Assembly: GCF_023008245.1 (NCBI RefSeq)
Contig: NZ_CP090145.1
Coordinates: 3,162,001-3,226,000 of the forward strand
DNA from: Flavobacterium sediminilitoris
GTDB lineage: Bacteria; Bacteroidota; Bacteroidia; Flavobacteriales; Flavobacteriaceae
DNA: 64,000 nt
Reading direction: 5' to 3'
The notes below the pieces were generated by a model. That model searched no databases. It was given only the letters and a program-made list of their open reading frames with translations, and was not told the origin of the DNA. This document shows positions 53,908 through 62,812 of the stretch, one piece after another; positions within the stretch are counted from its first letter, which is position 1, and the number at the start of each line of letters is the position of its first letter. The translations under genes were made by a program, and so were the position numbers.

Positions 53908-55218
53908 ATGAAAACATTAGATAGCATTCCTACTTCAAAAATACAACGTGCCTCAAAATTAATTCAAACAGGAGCAAAAGTTGGTGTTAATTACTTAAAA
54001 TATTATGGTGATAAACTGACTAAAACAGAAGAAGAAGCCAAAGAAAACCTAAACCTTTCAAATGCCGAAGATATTTATGATGGTTTAAAACAAATGAAAG
54101 GAAGTGCTTTAAAAGTAGCGCAAATGCTAAGTATGGAAAAAAGTATTCTACCCAAAGCTTATGTAGAAAAATTTTCATTAGCTCAGTTTTCCGTTCCACC
54201 ATTATCAGCTCCATTAGTCATAAAAACCTTTAAAAATTATTTCGGAAAAAGTCCATATGAAATTTTTGACACATTTAATGCCACTTCTATAAATGCAGCT
54301 AGTATTGGTCAGGTACATGAAGCCGAATTAAATGGCAAAAAATTAGCAGTAAAAATTCAATATCCAGGTGTAGCAGATAGTATTTCTTCAGATCTAGCAT
54401 TAGTTAAACCAATAGCTATTAAAATGTTTAATATCAAAGGGAAAGACTCCGATAAATATTTTAAAGAAGTAGAAAATAAATTAATTGAAGAAACCGATTA
54501 TATAAACGAAGTAAAACAAAGTAAAGAAATAGCAACAGCTTGTAAACATTTGCCTAATTTATCTTTTCCAGAATATTATGAAGCATGGTCATCTGAACGA
54601 ATCATTACCATGGATTGGATGTCAGGAAAACATTTATCTGAATTTACAGCTATAAATACCAATCAAGAAACAGCAAATACTATAGGTCAAGCTCTTTGGG
54701 ATTTTTATATGTATCAAATGCACGTTATTAAAAAAGTACATGCCGATCCGCATCCTGGAAATTTCTTAGTATCTGATGAAGGAAAACTAATTATTCTCGA
54801 TTTTGGTTGTATGAAAACTGTACCTGATGATTTTTATACACCTTATTTTGAATTGGCTAAAAAAGAGAACATTAATAATCCTGTTTTTTTTGAAGAAAAA
54901 CTCTATGAGTTGGAAATTTTAAAACCAGAAGACACAAAAGAAGAAAAAGTTTTCTTTTCTACTTTATTTCATGAAATGTTAAGCCTATTTACTCAACCTT
55001 TTCATAATGAAATTTTTGACTTTTCAGATGAAACATTCTTTGGAAAAATTGCTAAATTAGGTGAACGTTATTCTAAAAGTACAGAAATTAGAAATATGAA
55101 TGGTAACAGAGGTTCTAAGCACTTTATTTACATTAACAGAACCTTCTTTGGGTTATATAATCTAATGCATGATATCAAAGCTAATACTGTAGTAATTAAT
55201 AATTTCTTGAAATATTAA
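53908..55218 (+). CDS. AarF/ABC1/UbiB-family kinase-like protein
   Basis: A 436 aa atypical kinase. I start at ATG 53908, 2 nt after the TetR stop. The KxGQ-type motif reads MKGSALKVAQMLS (Gly replaced by Ala), the lysine strand LAVKIQYPG, the QVHEAEL segment, the catalytic DPHPGNFLV and the metal loop IILDFG follow. UbiB members support ubiquinone or menaquinone synthesis and lipid trafficking. Cotranscribed with the TetR gene. Confidence 0.88.
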   Translation: MKTLDSIPTSKIQRASKLIQTGAKVGVNYLKYYGDKLTKTEEEAKENLNLSNAEDIYDGLKQMKGSALKVAQMLSMEKSILPKAYVEKFSLAQFSVPPLSAPLVIKTFKNYFGKSPYEIFDTFNATSINAASIGQVHEAELNGKKLAVKIQYPGVADSISSDLALVKPIAIKMFNIKGKDSDKYFKEVENKLIEETDYINEVKQSKEIATACKHLPNLSFPEYYEAWSSERIITMDWMSGKHLSEFTAINTNQETANTIGQALWDFYMYQMHVIKKVHADPHPGNFLVSDEGKLIILDFGCMKTVPDDFYTPYFELAKKENINNPVFFEEKLYELEILKPEDTKEEKVFFSTLFHEMLSLFTQPFHNEIFDFSDETFFGKIAKLGERYSKSTEIRNMNGNRGSKHFIYINRTFFGLYNLMHDIKANTVVINNFLKY

Positions 55219-55242
55219 TTATTGATTTCGATATTTAAAAAT

Positions 55243-55275
55243 AAAAAAAGCTATCTACATTAAATAGATAGCTTT
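55243..55275 (+). terminator. Terminator after the AarF-like gene
   Basis: AAAAGCTATCTA with TAGATAGCTTTT is a bidirectional stem-loop between the convergent AarF-like and guaB genes. Confidence 0.87.
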
Positions 55276-55305
55276 TCGCATTATAATCTAAAAACTAAAA
55301 AAGTA

Positions 55306-56778
55306 TTATCTTGAATAATTAGGAGCTTCTTTAGTAATGGTTACATTATGCGGATGACTTTCCCCTATTCCACTTGCCGTAATTCTTACAAAACGACCTG
55401 TTTCTTGAAGTGTAGGGATATCTTTTGAACCACAATACCCCATTCCTGCACGAAGTCCACCAATAAACTGTAACATACTTTCTGCTAATTCTCCTTTGTA
55501 TGGAACACGTCCTACAATTCCTTCTGGAACTAGTTTTTTAACATCGTCCTCTACATCTTGAAAATAACGATCTTTTGAACCTTCTTTCATCGCTTCAACA
55601 GATCCCATTCCTCTATATGATTTAAATTTTCTTCCTTCAAAAATAATAGTTTCTCCTGGCGATTCTTTTGTTCCTGCTAATAAAGATCCTAGCATTACAC
55701 AATCAGCTCCAGCTGCCATTGCTTTTGGAATATCTCCTGTATAACGAATTCCTCCATCTGCAATAACAGGAACTCCACTTCCTTTTATAGCAGCTGCAAC
55801 CTCTAAAACAGCGGAAAATTGAGGAAAACCTACTCCTGCTACTACACGAGTTGTACAAATTGAACCTGGTCCTATTCCTACCTTTACTCCATCAGCTCCA
55901 TTATCTACTAGATATTGTGCCGCTTCAGGTGTTGCAATGTTCCCAACAATTACATCAAGATTTGGGAAAGCTGTTTTTACAGCTTTTAATACATCTACCA
56001 CTCCTTTTGTATGTCCGTGTGCTGTATCTATAATCACAGCATCTACACCTGCATTTACCAGTGCACTTGCTCTTTCTACTGCATCTGCTGTTACTCCTAA
56101 AGCTGCTGCTACTCTTAAACGTCCATACGTATCTTTATTTGCAATAGGCTTCTGCGTTAATTTTGTAATATCTCTAAAAGTGATTAACCCTGCTAGTTTA
56201 TTTCCTTCTGAAACTACTAATAGCTTTTCAATTTTATGATCTTGTAGTATTTCTTCTGCTTGTTGTAATGTTGTACCTACTGTAGCTGTTACTAAATTCT
56301 TTGAAGTCATTACTTCTGTAATGGGTCTATCATTAATTTTTTCGAAACGTAAATCTCTATTCGTAACAATTCCTTTTAGTGTCATGTTATCATCTACTAC
56401 AGGAATTCCTCCTATACTATGCTCTTTCATAGCTCTTTTCGCATCACCTACTGTTGCAGTTAAAGGCAATGTTACAGGATCGATGATCATTCCTGATTCA
56501 GCACGTTTTACTTTGCGTACTTCTGCAGCTTGGCGTTCAATTGACATATTTTTATGTAACACTCCAATTCCTCCTTCTTGAGCCATTGCAATTGCCATAG
56601 CACTTTCTGTAACAGTATCCATTGCAGCAGATGCAATAGGAACATTTAAAGTAATATTTCTTGAAAATTTTGATTGAATGCTAACTTCTCTTGGAAGTAT
56701 TTGAGAGTAATTTGGAATTAGAAGAACATCATCATAAGTTAATCCTTCTCCAATAATTTTAGTAGTGTGTGCTTTCAT
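55306..56778 (-). CDS. guaB: IMP dehydrogenase
   Basis: Oxidises IMP to XMP, rate-limiting in GTP synthesis. It has 490 aa: N-terminal barrel part (LTYDDVLLIPNYSQ), a CBS pair about 95-210, then the catalytic barrel with the Cys loop GIGPGSICTTRVVAGVG and NGADGVKVG. C-terminal flap EGIVGRVPYKG and YCGSKDI are present. A TATATTTG box at 56805-56812 (minus) lies at the promoter position. Confidence 0.97.
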   Translation of the reverse strand: MKAHTTKIIGEGLTYDDVLLIPNYSQILPREVSIQSKFSRNITLNVPIASAAMDTVTESAMAIAMAQEGGIGVLHKNMSIERQAAEVRKVKRAESGMIIDPVTLPLTATVGDAKRAMKEHSIGGIPVVDDNMTLKGIVTNRDLRFEKINDRPITEVMTSKNLVTATVGTTLQQAEEILQDHKIEKLLVVSEGNKLAGLITFRDITKLTQKPIANKDTYGRLRVAAALGVTADAVERASALVNAGVDAVIIDTAHGHTKGVVDVLKAVKTAFPNLDVIVGNIATPEAAQYLVDNGADGVKVGIGPGSICTTRVVAGVGFPQFSAVLEVAAAIKGSGVPVIADGGIRYTGDIPKAMAAGADCVMLGSLLAGTKESPGETIIFEGRKFKSYRGMGSVEAMKEGSKDRYFQDVEDDVKKLVPEGIVGRVPYKGELAESMLQFIGGLRAGMGYCGSKDIPTLQETGRFVRITASGIGESHPHNVTITKEAPNYSR

Positions 56779-57088
56779 CTTGCAATTTGTAGTTAAATTG
56801 CATGCAAATATAGAAAAAAAATAGAAAATTTAGTTTAGAATTTTGAAGTTTTTTCTATTTTTAAAATAGAATTTAAATAGTCACTAAACTGACAATTATT
56901 AATCATTAAAACTTAATCAAAAACAAATCACTTTTCTACACTACCAAAAATTACGCAATAAATCATTAACTTAAAAAGGGGTTCAAGTACATGTAAATAC
57001 GTATTGCGAGTTTAAAAAGAATAGATTACGTTTGTAAATATAAAGAATATAATTTGTTATATACGCAAACAAGTTAAGCATAATTATA
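56779..57088. other. Intergenic region upstream of guaB
   Basis: Holds the guaB promoter candidate (TATATTTG, minus strand, 56805-56812). The rest of this AT-rich stretch holds no gene or repeat that I can support. Confidence 0.4.
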
Positions 57089-57232
57089 TTGAAAAACTTT
57101 ATCAATATATTCATTTTCTTAGTTTTAGGATGTAAATAAAATAATGGATTAAATATTATTCTTTCAAAAATTATTCTTGATGATTCTACTAAATTTAAAA
57201 TTACACAACTAATTAAAATCTATAATTCTTAG
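57089..57232 (+). pseudogene. Lipoprotein gene remnant with internal stop
   Basis: From a TTG codon the frame reads KNFINIFIFLVLGCK, a signal peptide with the lipobox GC motif, then a TAA at 57137-57139. It resumes in the same frame as NGLNIILSKIILDDSTKFKI to a stop at 57230-57232. This looks like a truncated and interrupted lipoprotein gene. Confidence 0.4.
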
Positions 57233-57256
57233 TTTTTAATCATATAAAAAACAAAA

Positions 57257-57835
57257 TTGAAGATCAAACAAGCATATCTAAAGGGAAAATCTATTTTTAT
57301 AATTTCACTATTTGTAATTGGTATTACTATTTTAACTGTTTACCTTACTGGAAAAAATTATAATCGAACAGTAACTTCTAATTTATATATTTCATTATCA
57401 ATAATTGGAACTATTCTTTTTTTCTTCATGACTTATGGACTCTACAAAGGAATTTGATTAACTAACAATTTTCCGAAATTTAAAAACGTTAAAACAAAAA
57501 ATTGGATTACGCAATCTAATATATTACCTAACTTACCCGATATTTCCATTGGAGATGAAATTGGAGGAATAATTATCTCAATACTACTCTGGATTGGAAT
57601 GACAATATTCGTTTTTATTCTTTTAATTGTATTAGAAATTATATTTTTGTCTTCTGTTTTTATACTTTTAGCAATGCTTTATTGGATATTCTTTCGAGGA
57701 TTAAAGTTTATATTATCAAAATCAAATAAAACAAAAGGAAACCTAACGCTTTCAGTAATTTACTCTCTACTTTATACTTTTCTATCAATAAGTTGGATAT
57801 TTGGAATTGTGTACTTAAATGAAATTTTTTCATAA
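57257..57835 (+). pseudogene. Membrane protein gene interrupted by an in-frame TGA
   Basis: Two open pieces (57257-57457 and 57599-57835) lie in the same frame. The first has two membrane helices ending ATG-less with GLYKGI and then TGA (57455-57457). The frame continues through TNNFPKFKNVKTKNWITQ and PDISIGDEIGGIIISILLW into a further membrane segment. The combined 192-codon frame looks like a single flavobacterial membrane protein in which GGA (Gly) at 57455 has mutated to TGA. The start is TTG, 57257. Confidence 0.6.
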
Positions 57836-57838
57836 AAA

Positions 57839-58417
57839 ATGATTGAAGAAATATTTTTTACACTACAAGTAATACAAATAGATTTTTTTATAAGTTTTGG
57901 GCTATTTACAATCTTATATCTGTTTTTCTCTATTTTTATAAAAAATTCAATTATTAAGAAAATTGACGAAGAATCAAGTCAATTTATTTCTTTTATAGGA
58001 ATTATCTATTTAATAGTTTGGATAACAGGAATATTCATTCAATTAAATATTCTAAATGAAGAAGATAAAACATCACTATTAAATAGAATGTTTGGAAAAT
58101 ATTGGTTTGGCTATTGGGTTCAACCACTACTTTGGATTTCAATTACACAACTGCTAAGAATTAAAGCTATTAGAAAAAATATCATACTAAGAATATTATT
58201 TAGTATTTTACTTATCCTTTCAATAGAGCGAATCATTATAATTATTACATCATTTCATAGAGACTATCTGCCTAGTTCTTGGACAATATATAGTGACTTC
58301 CAATTATATCCTTCTAATATTATGCTTTCTTTACTTCTAAAAATAATTTTATTTTTAACTTTTGTTGGAATATTTCATCTAATCAATAAGAAAATAAAAA
58401 GTTTTAAAAATAAATAG
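57839..58417 (+). CDS. Hypothetical multi-pass membrane protein
   Basis: A 192 aa protein with about five predicted membrane helices and FGKYWFGYWVQPLLWISITQ as the most protein-like segment. No family is known to me. It starts 3 nt after the interrupted gene, and the two appear to have been an operon. Confidence 0.65.
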   Translation: MIEEIFFTLQVIQIDFFISFGLFTILYLFFSIFIKNSIIKKIDEESSQFISFIGIIYLIVWITGIFIQLNILNEEDKTSLLNRMFGKYWFGYWVQPLLWISITQLLRIKAIRKNIILRILFSILLILSIERIIIIITSFHRDYLPSSWTIYSDFQLYPSNIMLSLLLKIILFLTFVGIFHLINKKIKSFKNK

Positions 58418-58632
58418 CATGAAAAAATACATCCAATCTGAAGACAACAAATAGATATAAGAAATTTTATATTGTTAAAAATTTAAATAAAAATGGAATA
58501 TTCCACAATTAGAACGTTGTAACATAGAAAATCATCATATTTGTATCTACAAATGTTAAAAAAATTGTAACGAATTCGCTTTATATACTTTGAACTATTA
58601 GATTTGTCTTAAGGAAAACTTATACAAAAATA

Positions 58633-59691
58633 ATGAAAGTAAAAACAATACTCTTTACACTTTTAATTCTCTCATTTTTAGGACTAATTGGCTATAGAAT
58701 ACTAAGCAATTCTTCAACAAACAATAAAGCAAAAAATGAAAATACTAAAAAACCTCTTTCACAGGTTAAAGGAATTATTGTTAAAGAAGAAAAATTTTCT
58801 AATATTATTTCCGTTTCAGGATCAATAGAAGCAAATGAACAAGTAGAAATAAGAAGCGAAGTATCTGGAATTGTAGAAAAGATATCATTTTTAGAAGGAA
58901 CCAATGTAAACAAAGGACAAATTCTATTAAAGGTAAATGATAGTGAATTAAGAGCACAATTAGCCCAAGCCATTACAAAACAAAATTTAGCTCGTGAAAA
59001 TGAAAGAAGAGCTAAGCTTTTACTCGAAAAAGAAGCCATTAGCCAAGAAGAATATGATATTGCTAGTGCCGAATATAGAAGCCTCCAATCACAAACACAA
59101 TTAATTCAAGCTCAAATTGCCAAAACATCCATTAAGGCTCCTTTTTCTGGAAAAATAGGATTACGAAACATATCGCCAGGTACATACCTCACTCCTACTA
59201 CCATTGTTACCAATCTAGTAAATTTAAATCCATTAAAAATTACATTTTCTATACCAGAAAAATACTCCTCTGAAATAAAAACAAACACAGAAATAATCTT
59301 TACCGTTTCAGGATCAACACAAAACTTTAAAGCCGTTATTTATGCAATAGAACCTAGTGTAGATATCAATACCAGAACTCTTTTAGTACGAGCAAAAGCA
59401 GAGAACAATGAAGGAAAACTTTTTCCAGGCACATACACAAACGTAAAACTACCATTAAGTGAAATTGAAAATGCAATTTTGATTCCTACAGAAGCTATAA
59501 TTCCAATACAGAACGGTAAAAAAGTATTTATTTCAGAAAAAGGAAAAGCCAAAGAAATACTAGTAGAAACAGACACTAGAACAGAAAAATCAATACTAAT
59601 TTTAAATGGTCTAAAAGCAGGAGACACACTATTAACAAGTGGGATAATGGGATTAAAACCAGAGACTCCTTTAAATGTTACAATTCAATAA
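58633..59691 (+). CDS. RND efflux periplasmic adaptor (membrane fusion protein)
   Basis: HlyD/AcrA-type adaptor, 352 aa, anchored by an N-terminal helix (about 5-22). The biotinyl-lipoyl-like domain has IRSEVSGIVEKISFLEGTNV and KGQILLKVND; a coiled-coil hairpin (about 115-165) is followed by KTSIKAPFSGKIGLRNISPG. It is 39 nt before the RND pump gene. It links the pump in the inner membrane with the TolC-like outer-membrane protein. Confidence 0.94.
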   Translation: MKVKTILFTLLILSFLGLIGYRILSNSSTNNKAKNENTKKPLSQVKGIIVKEEKFSNIISVSGSIEANEQVEIRSEVSGIVEKISFLEGTNVNKGQILLKVNDSELRAQLAQAITKQNLARENERRAKLLLEKEAISQEEYDIASAEYRSLQSQTQLIQAQIAKTSIKAPFSGKIGLRNISPGTYLTPTTIVTNLVNLNPLKITFSIPEKYSSEIKTNTEIIFTVSGSTQNFKAVIYAIEPSVDINTRTLLVRAKAENNEGKLFPGTYTNVKLPLSEIENAILIPTEAIIPIQNGKKVFISEKGKAKEILVETDTRTEKSILILNGLKAGDTLLTSGIMGLKPETPLNVTIQ

Positions 59692-59730
59692 GTCAAACAA
59701 TTAAGAAGTTTACTTAAATAAAATATTCAC

Positions 59731-62700
59731 ATGAGCCTATCTACATTAAGTATAAAAAGACCTGTTTTAACAATAGTATTGAATCTTGCCATAATACTAT
59801 TTGGCTTCATTGGCTATAAATTTTTAGGAGTAAGAGAATATCCTTCTATAGATCCAGCCCAAATTTCAATTCGAACAAATTACACAGGTGCTAATGCAGA
59901 TATTATAGAATCTCAAATTACAGAACCATTAGAAAAAGCCATAAACTCCATTGACGGAATTCGAAACATAACTTCCTCAAGTAACCAAGGAAGTAGTTCT
60001 ATTACAATCGAATTTAATCTAGAAAAAGACTTAGAAGAAGCTGCTAATGATGTTAGAGATAAAGTATCTCAAGCTATACGAAATCTGCCTGAAGACATTG
60101 ATTCACAACCCATAGTTTCAAAAGCAGATGCTAATAGTGAAGCCATTATATCCATGACTGTTCAAAGTGAAACTCGAAATGCACTTGAACTAAGCGATTA
60201 TGCCGAAAATGTCATAGGACAACGTTTAGAAACAATTCCAGGAGTAAGTGGTATTCAAATTTGGGGGCAAAAACGCTATGCCATGCGATTGTGGATTGAT
60301 CCAAACAAACTATCATCTTATGGTATAACCGTTTCTGATGTTAGAAAAGCCTTAAACGAACAAAATGTAGAATTACCATCAGGTAAAATCACAGGAAACA
60401 ATACAGAATTAACCGTAAAAACCCTTGGAAACCTATCTTCAGCAGAAGAATTTAACAACATTATAATTCGTTCCGATGGAGAAAAAATAATAAGACTAAG
60501 CGATATAGGATACGCAACCCTAGGTCCTGAAAATATTGAAACTCAACTTACGCAATCTGGCAAACCACTTGTAGCAGTAGCAATAGTACCACTTCCAGGA
60601 GCAAACTATATAGATATTTCAGACGCTTTTTATGAAGAATTTGAAAAATTAAAAAAGGATTTACCAAAAGACATCCAATTAAACATAGCGATTGACACAA
60701 CTGTTTTCGTAAAACGATCAGTAACCGAAGTAGCAGAAACCCTATTAATATCCATTATATTAGTAATTCTAATCATTTATTTATTCTTTAGAAACTGGGC
60801 AATAGCATTTCGTCCATTAATTGATATACCTGTTTCCTTAATAGCTACTTTTTTTATAATGTGGTTATTTGGCTTCTCTATTAACGTATTAACACTATTA
60901 GCCATTGTTTTAGCAACAGGTTTAGTAGTTGATGATGGAATTGTAGTAACAGAAAATATTTTCAAAAAGGTAGAAGAAGGAATGAGTCCTATTGAAGCAG
61001 CTATAAAAGGTTCCAATGAAATCTTTTTTGCCGTAATTTCCATATCCATAACTCTAGCCGCAGTATTCTTACCTGTTATCTTTTTAGAAGGATTCGTGGG
61101 AAGATTATTTCGAGAATTTGGAGTCGTCATAGGAGCAGCAGTGCTTGTTTCTGCTTTTGTCTCATTAACATTAACACCTATGTTAAATGCCTATTTAATG
61201 AAAGGTGGTGAGCAAAAAAGAACTAAATTTTATGATATAACCGAGCCTTATTTTGAAAAATTAAACTCAGGCTATGCAACTTACTTAGAAAGATTTGTAA
61301 AGCACAAATGGATTAGTTTTGCAATCATAATATTTTGTTTTGGTCTAATATATCTATTCTTTAATATTATTCAAAAAGAAACAGCACCTTTAGATGATCG
61401 AAGCAGTTTCGTTATGAGAATGTCAACTCCAGAAGGGGCTACTTATGAATACACAGATAGATTTATGCAAGAAATATCGCAATTAGTAGACGATTCTATA
61501 CCCGAAAAAAAAGTAAGTCTTGTAATATCATCACCAGGTTTTGGAGGTTCATCATCAGTAAACAGTGGCTTCATTAGAATATCATTAAAAGATCCTAGCG
61601 AAAGAGAACGCTCACAAATGGATATTGCTGATGAATTATCAAAATGGACAAAAAAATATGTTGATGTTAAAACCTCTGTAATCCAGCAGCCTACTATATC
61701 TGTAAGCAGACGAGGTGGTTTACCTATACAATACATCATTCAAGCTCAAAACTTTGAAAAACTACAAGAAAAAATTCCAGTTTTTATGGAAGAAGCAGCT
61801 AAAGATGAAACATTTTCTATGGTAGATGTAAATCTAAAATTCAATAAACCCGAAATCAACGTTACTATTGACAGAGAAAAAGCCAAAAGTTTAGGAATTT
61901 CAGTTATTGATATTGCACAAAATCTACAATTATCACTTAGTGGTCAACGTTTTGGTTATTTCATGAAAAATGGAAAACAATATCAAGTAATTGGACAATT
62001 TTTACAAGAAGACAGAGCGAGTCCGCTAGATTTAACCTCAATTTTTGTTAAAAATGATAAAGGAGAATTAATCCAAATGGATAACGTGGTTTCAATTGAA
62101 GAACAAAGCAATCCTCCGCAACTCTATCACAATAACCGATACATGTCTGCCACAGTAAGTTCTGGTTTAGCGCCTGGAAAAAGTATAAATGATGGAATTG
62201 AAGCTATGAATGCAATAAAAGCCAAAGTGTTAGACGATACATTTACAACCGATTTAGGAGGAGAATCTAGAGATTTTATAGAAAGTAGCTCAAACACCTC
62301 TTTTGCATTTGGACTAGCTTTATTATTAATTTTTTTAATATTAGCTGCTCAATTTGAAAGCTTTATTGATCCATTTATCATCATATTAACAGTTCCAATG
62401 GCAGTTGCAGGGGCATTATTTTCACTATGGCTATTTGGGCAAACATGGAATATTTTTAGTCAAATCGGAACCATTATGCTAATTGGATTAGTAACAAAAA
62501 ATGGTATTTTAATTGTAGAATTTGCTAATCAACTTCGGGAACAAGGAAAATCAAAGTATGAAGCTATTATTGAAGCCTCAGAAGCTCGTTTACGACCTAT
62601 TCTAATGACAAGTTTGGCCATTGCATTAGGTGCTTTACCAATAGCCCTATCATTAGGAGCAGCTTCAGCTAGTAGAATGGGAATGGGTGTTGTAATCGTA

Positions 62701-62811
62701 GGAGGAACTTTATTTTCATTAGTACTTACCTTATTTGTTATTCCAACTATTTATTTATTATGGTCTAAACAAAGAAAACACCGCCCTGAATTTGATAATT
62801 TAGAAAAATAA
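59731..62811 (+). CDS. RND multidrug efflux pump, inner-membrane subunit
   Basis: HAE1-family proton-driven transporter, 1026 aa, twelve helices and two large periplasmic loops. The first helix (ILNLAIILFGFIGYKFLGVREYPS), the proton relay AIVLATGLVVDDGIVVTENIF (Asp-Asp in TM4) and the TM10-11 KNGILIVEF motif are intact. The downstream TolC gene starts 1 nt past its stop. Substrate cannot be deduced from sequence alone. Confidence 0.95.
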   Translation: MSLSTLSIKRPVLTIVLNLAIILFGFIGYKFLGVREYPSIDPAQISIRTNYTGANADIIESQITEPLEKAINSIDGIRNITSSSNQGSSSITIEFNLEKDLEEAANDVRDKVSQAIRNLPEDIDSQPIVSKADANSEAIISMTVQSETRNALELSDYAENVIGQRLETIPGVSGIQIWGQKRYAMRLWIDPNKLSSYGITVSDVRKALNEQNVELPSGKITGNNTELTVKTLGNLSSAEEFNNIIIRSDGEKIIRLSDIGYATLGPENIETQLTQSGKPLVAVAIVPLPGANYIDISDAFYEEFEKLKKDLPKDIQLNIAIDTTVFVKRSVTEVAETLLISIILVILIIYLFFRNWAIAFRPLIDIPVSLIATFFIMWLFGFSINVLTLLAIVLATGLVVDDGIVVTENIFKKVEEGMSPIEAAIKGSNEIFFAVISISITLAAVFLPVIFLEGFVGRLFREFGVVIGAAVLVSAFVSLTLTPMLNAYLMKGGEQKRTKFYDITEPYFEKLNSGYATYLERFVKHKWISFAIIIFCFGLIYLFFNIIQKETAPLDDRSSFVMRMSTPEGATYEYTDRFMQEISQLVDDSIPEKKVSLVISSPGFGGSSSVNSGFIRISLKDPSERERSQMDIADELSKWTKKYVDVKTSVIQQPTISVSRRGGLPIQYIIQAQNFEKLQEKIPVFMEEAAKDETFSMVDVNLKFNKPEINVTIDREKAKSLGISVIDIAQNLQLSLSGQRFGYFMKNGKQYQVIGQFLQEDRASPLDLTSIFVKNDKGELIQMDNVVSIEEQSNPPQLYHNNRYMSATVSSGLAPGKSINDGIEAMNAIKAKVLDDTFTTDLGGESRDFIESSSNTSFAFGLALLLIFLILAAQFESFIDPFIIILTVPMAVAGALFSLWLFGQTWNIFSQIGTIMLIGLVTKNGILIVEFANQLREQGKSKYEAIIEASEARLRPILMTSLAIALGALPIALSLGAASASRMGMGVVIVGGTLFSLVLTLFVIPTIYLLWSKQRKHRPEFDNLEK

Positions 62812-62812
62812 A

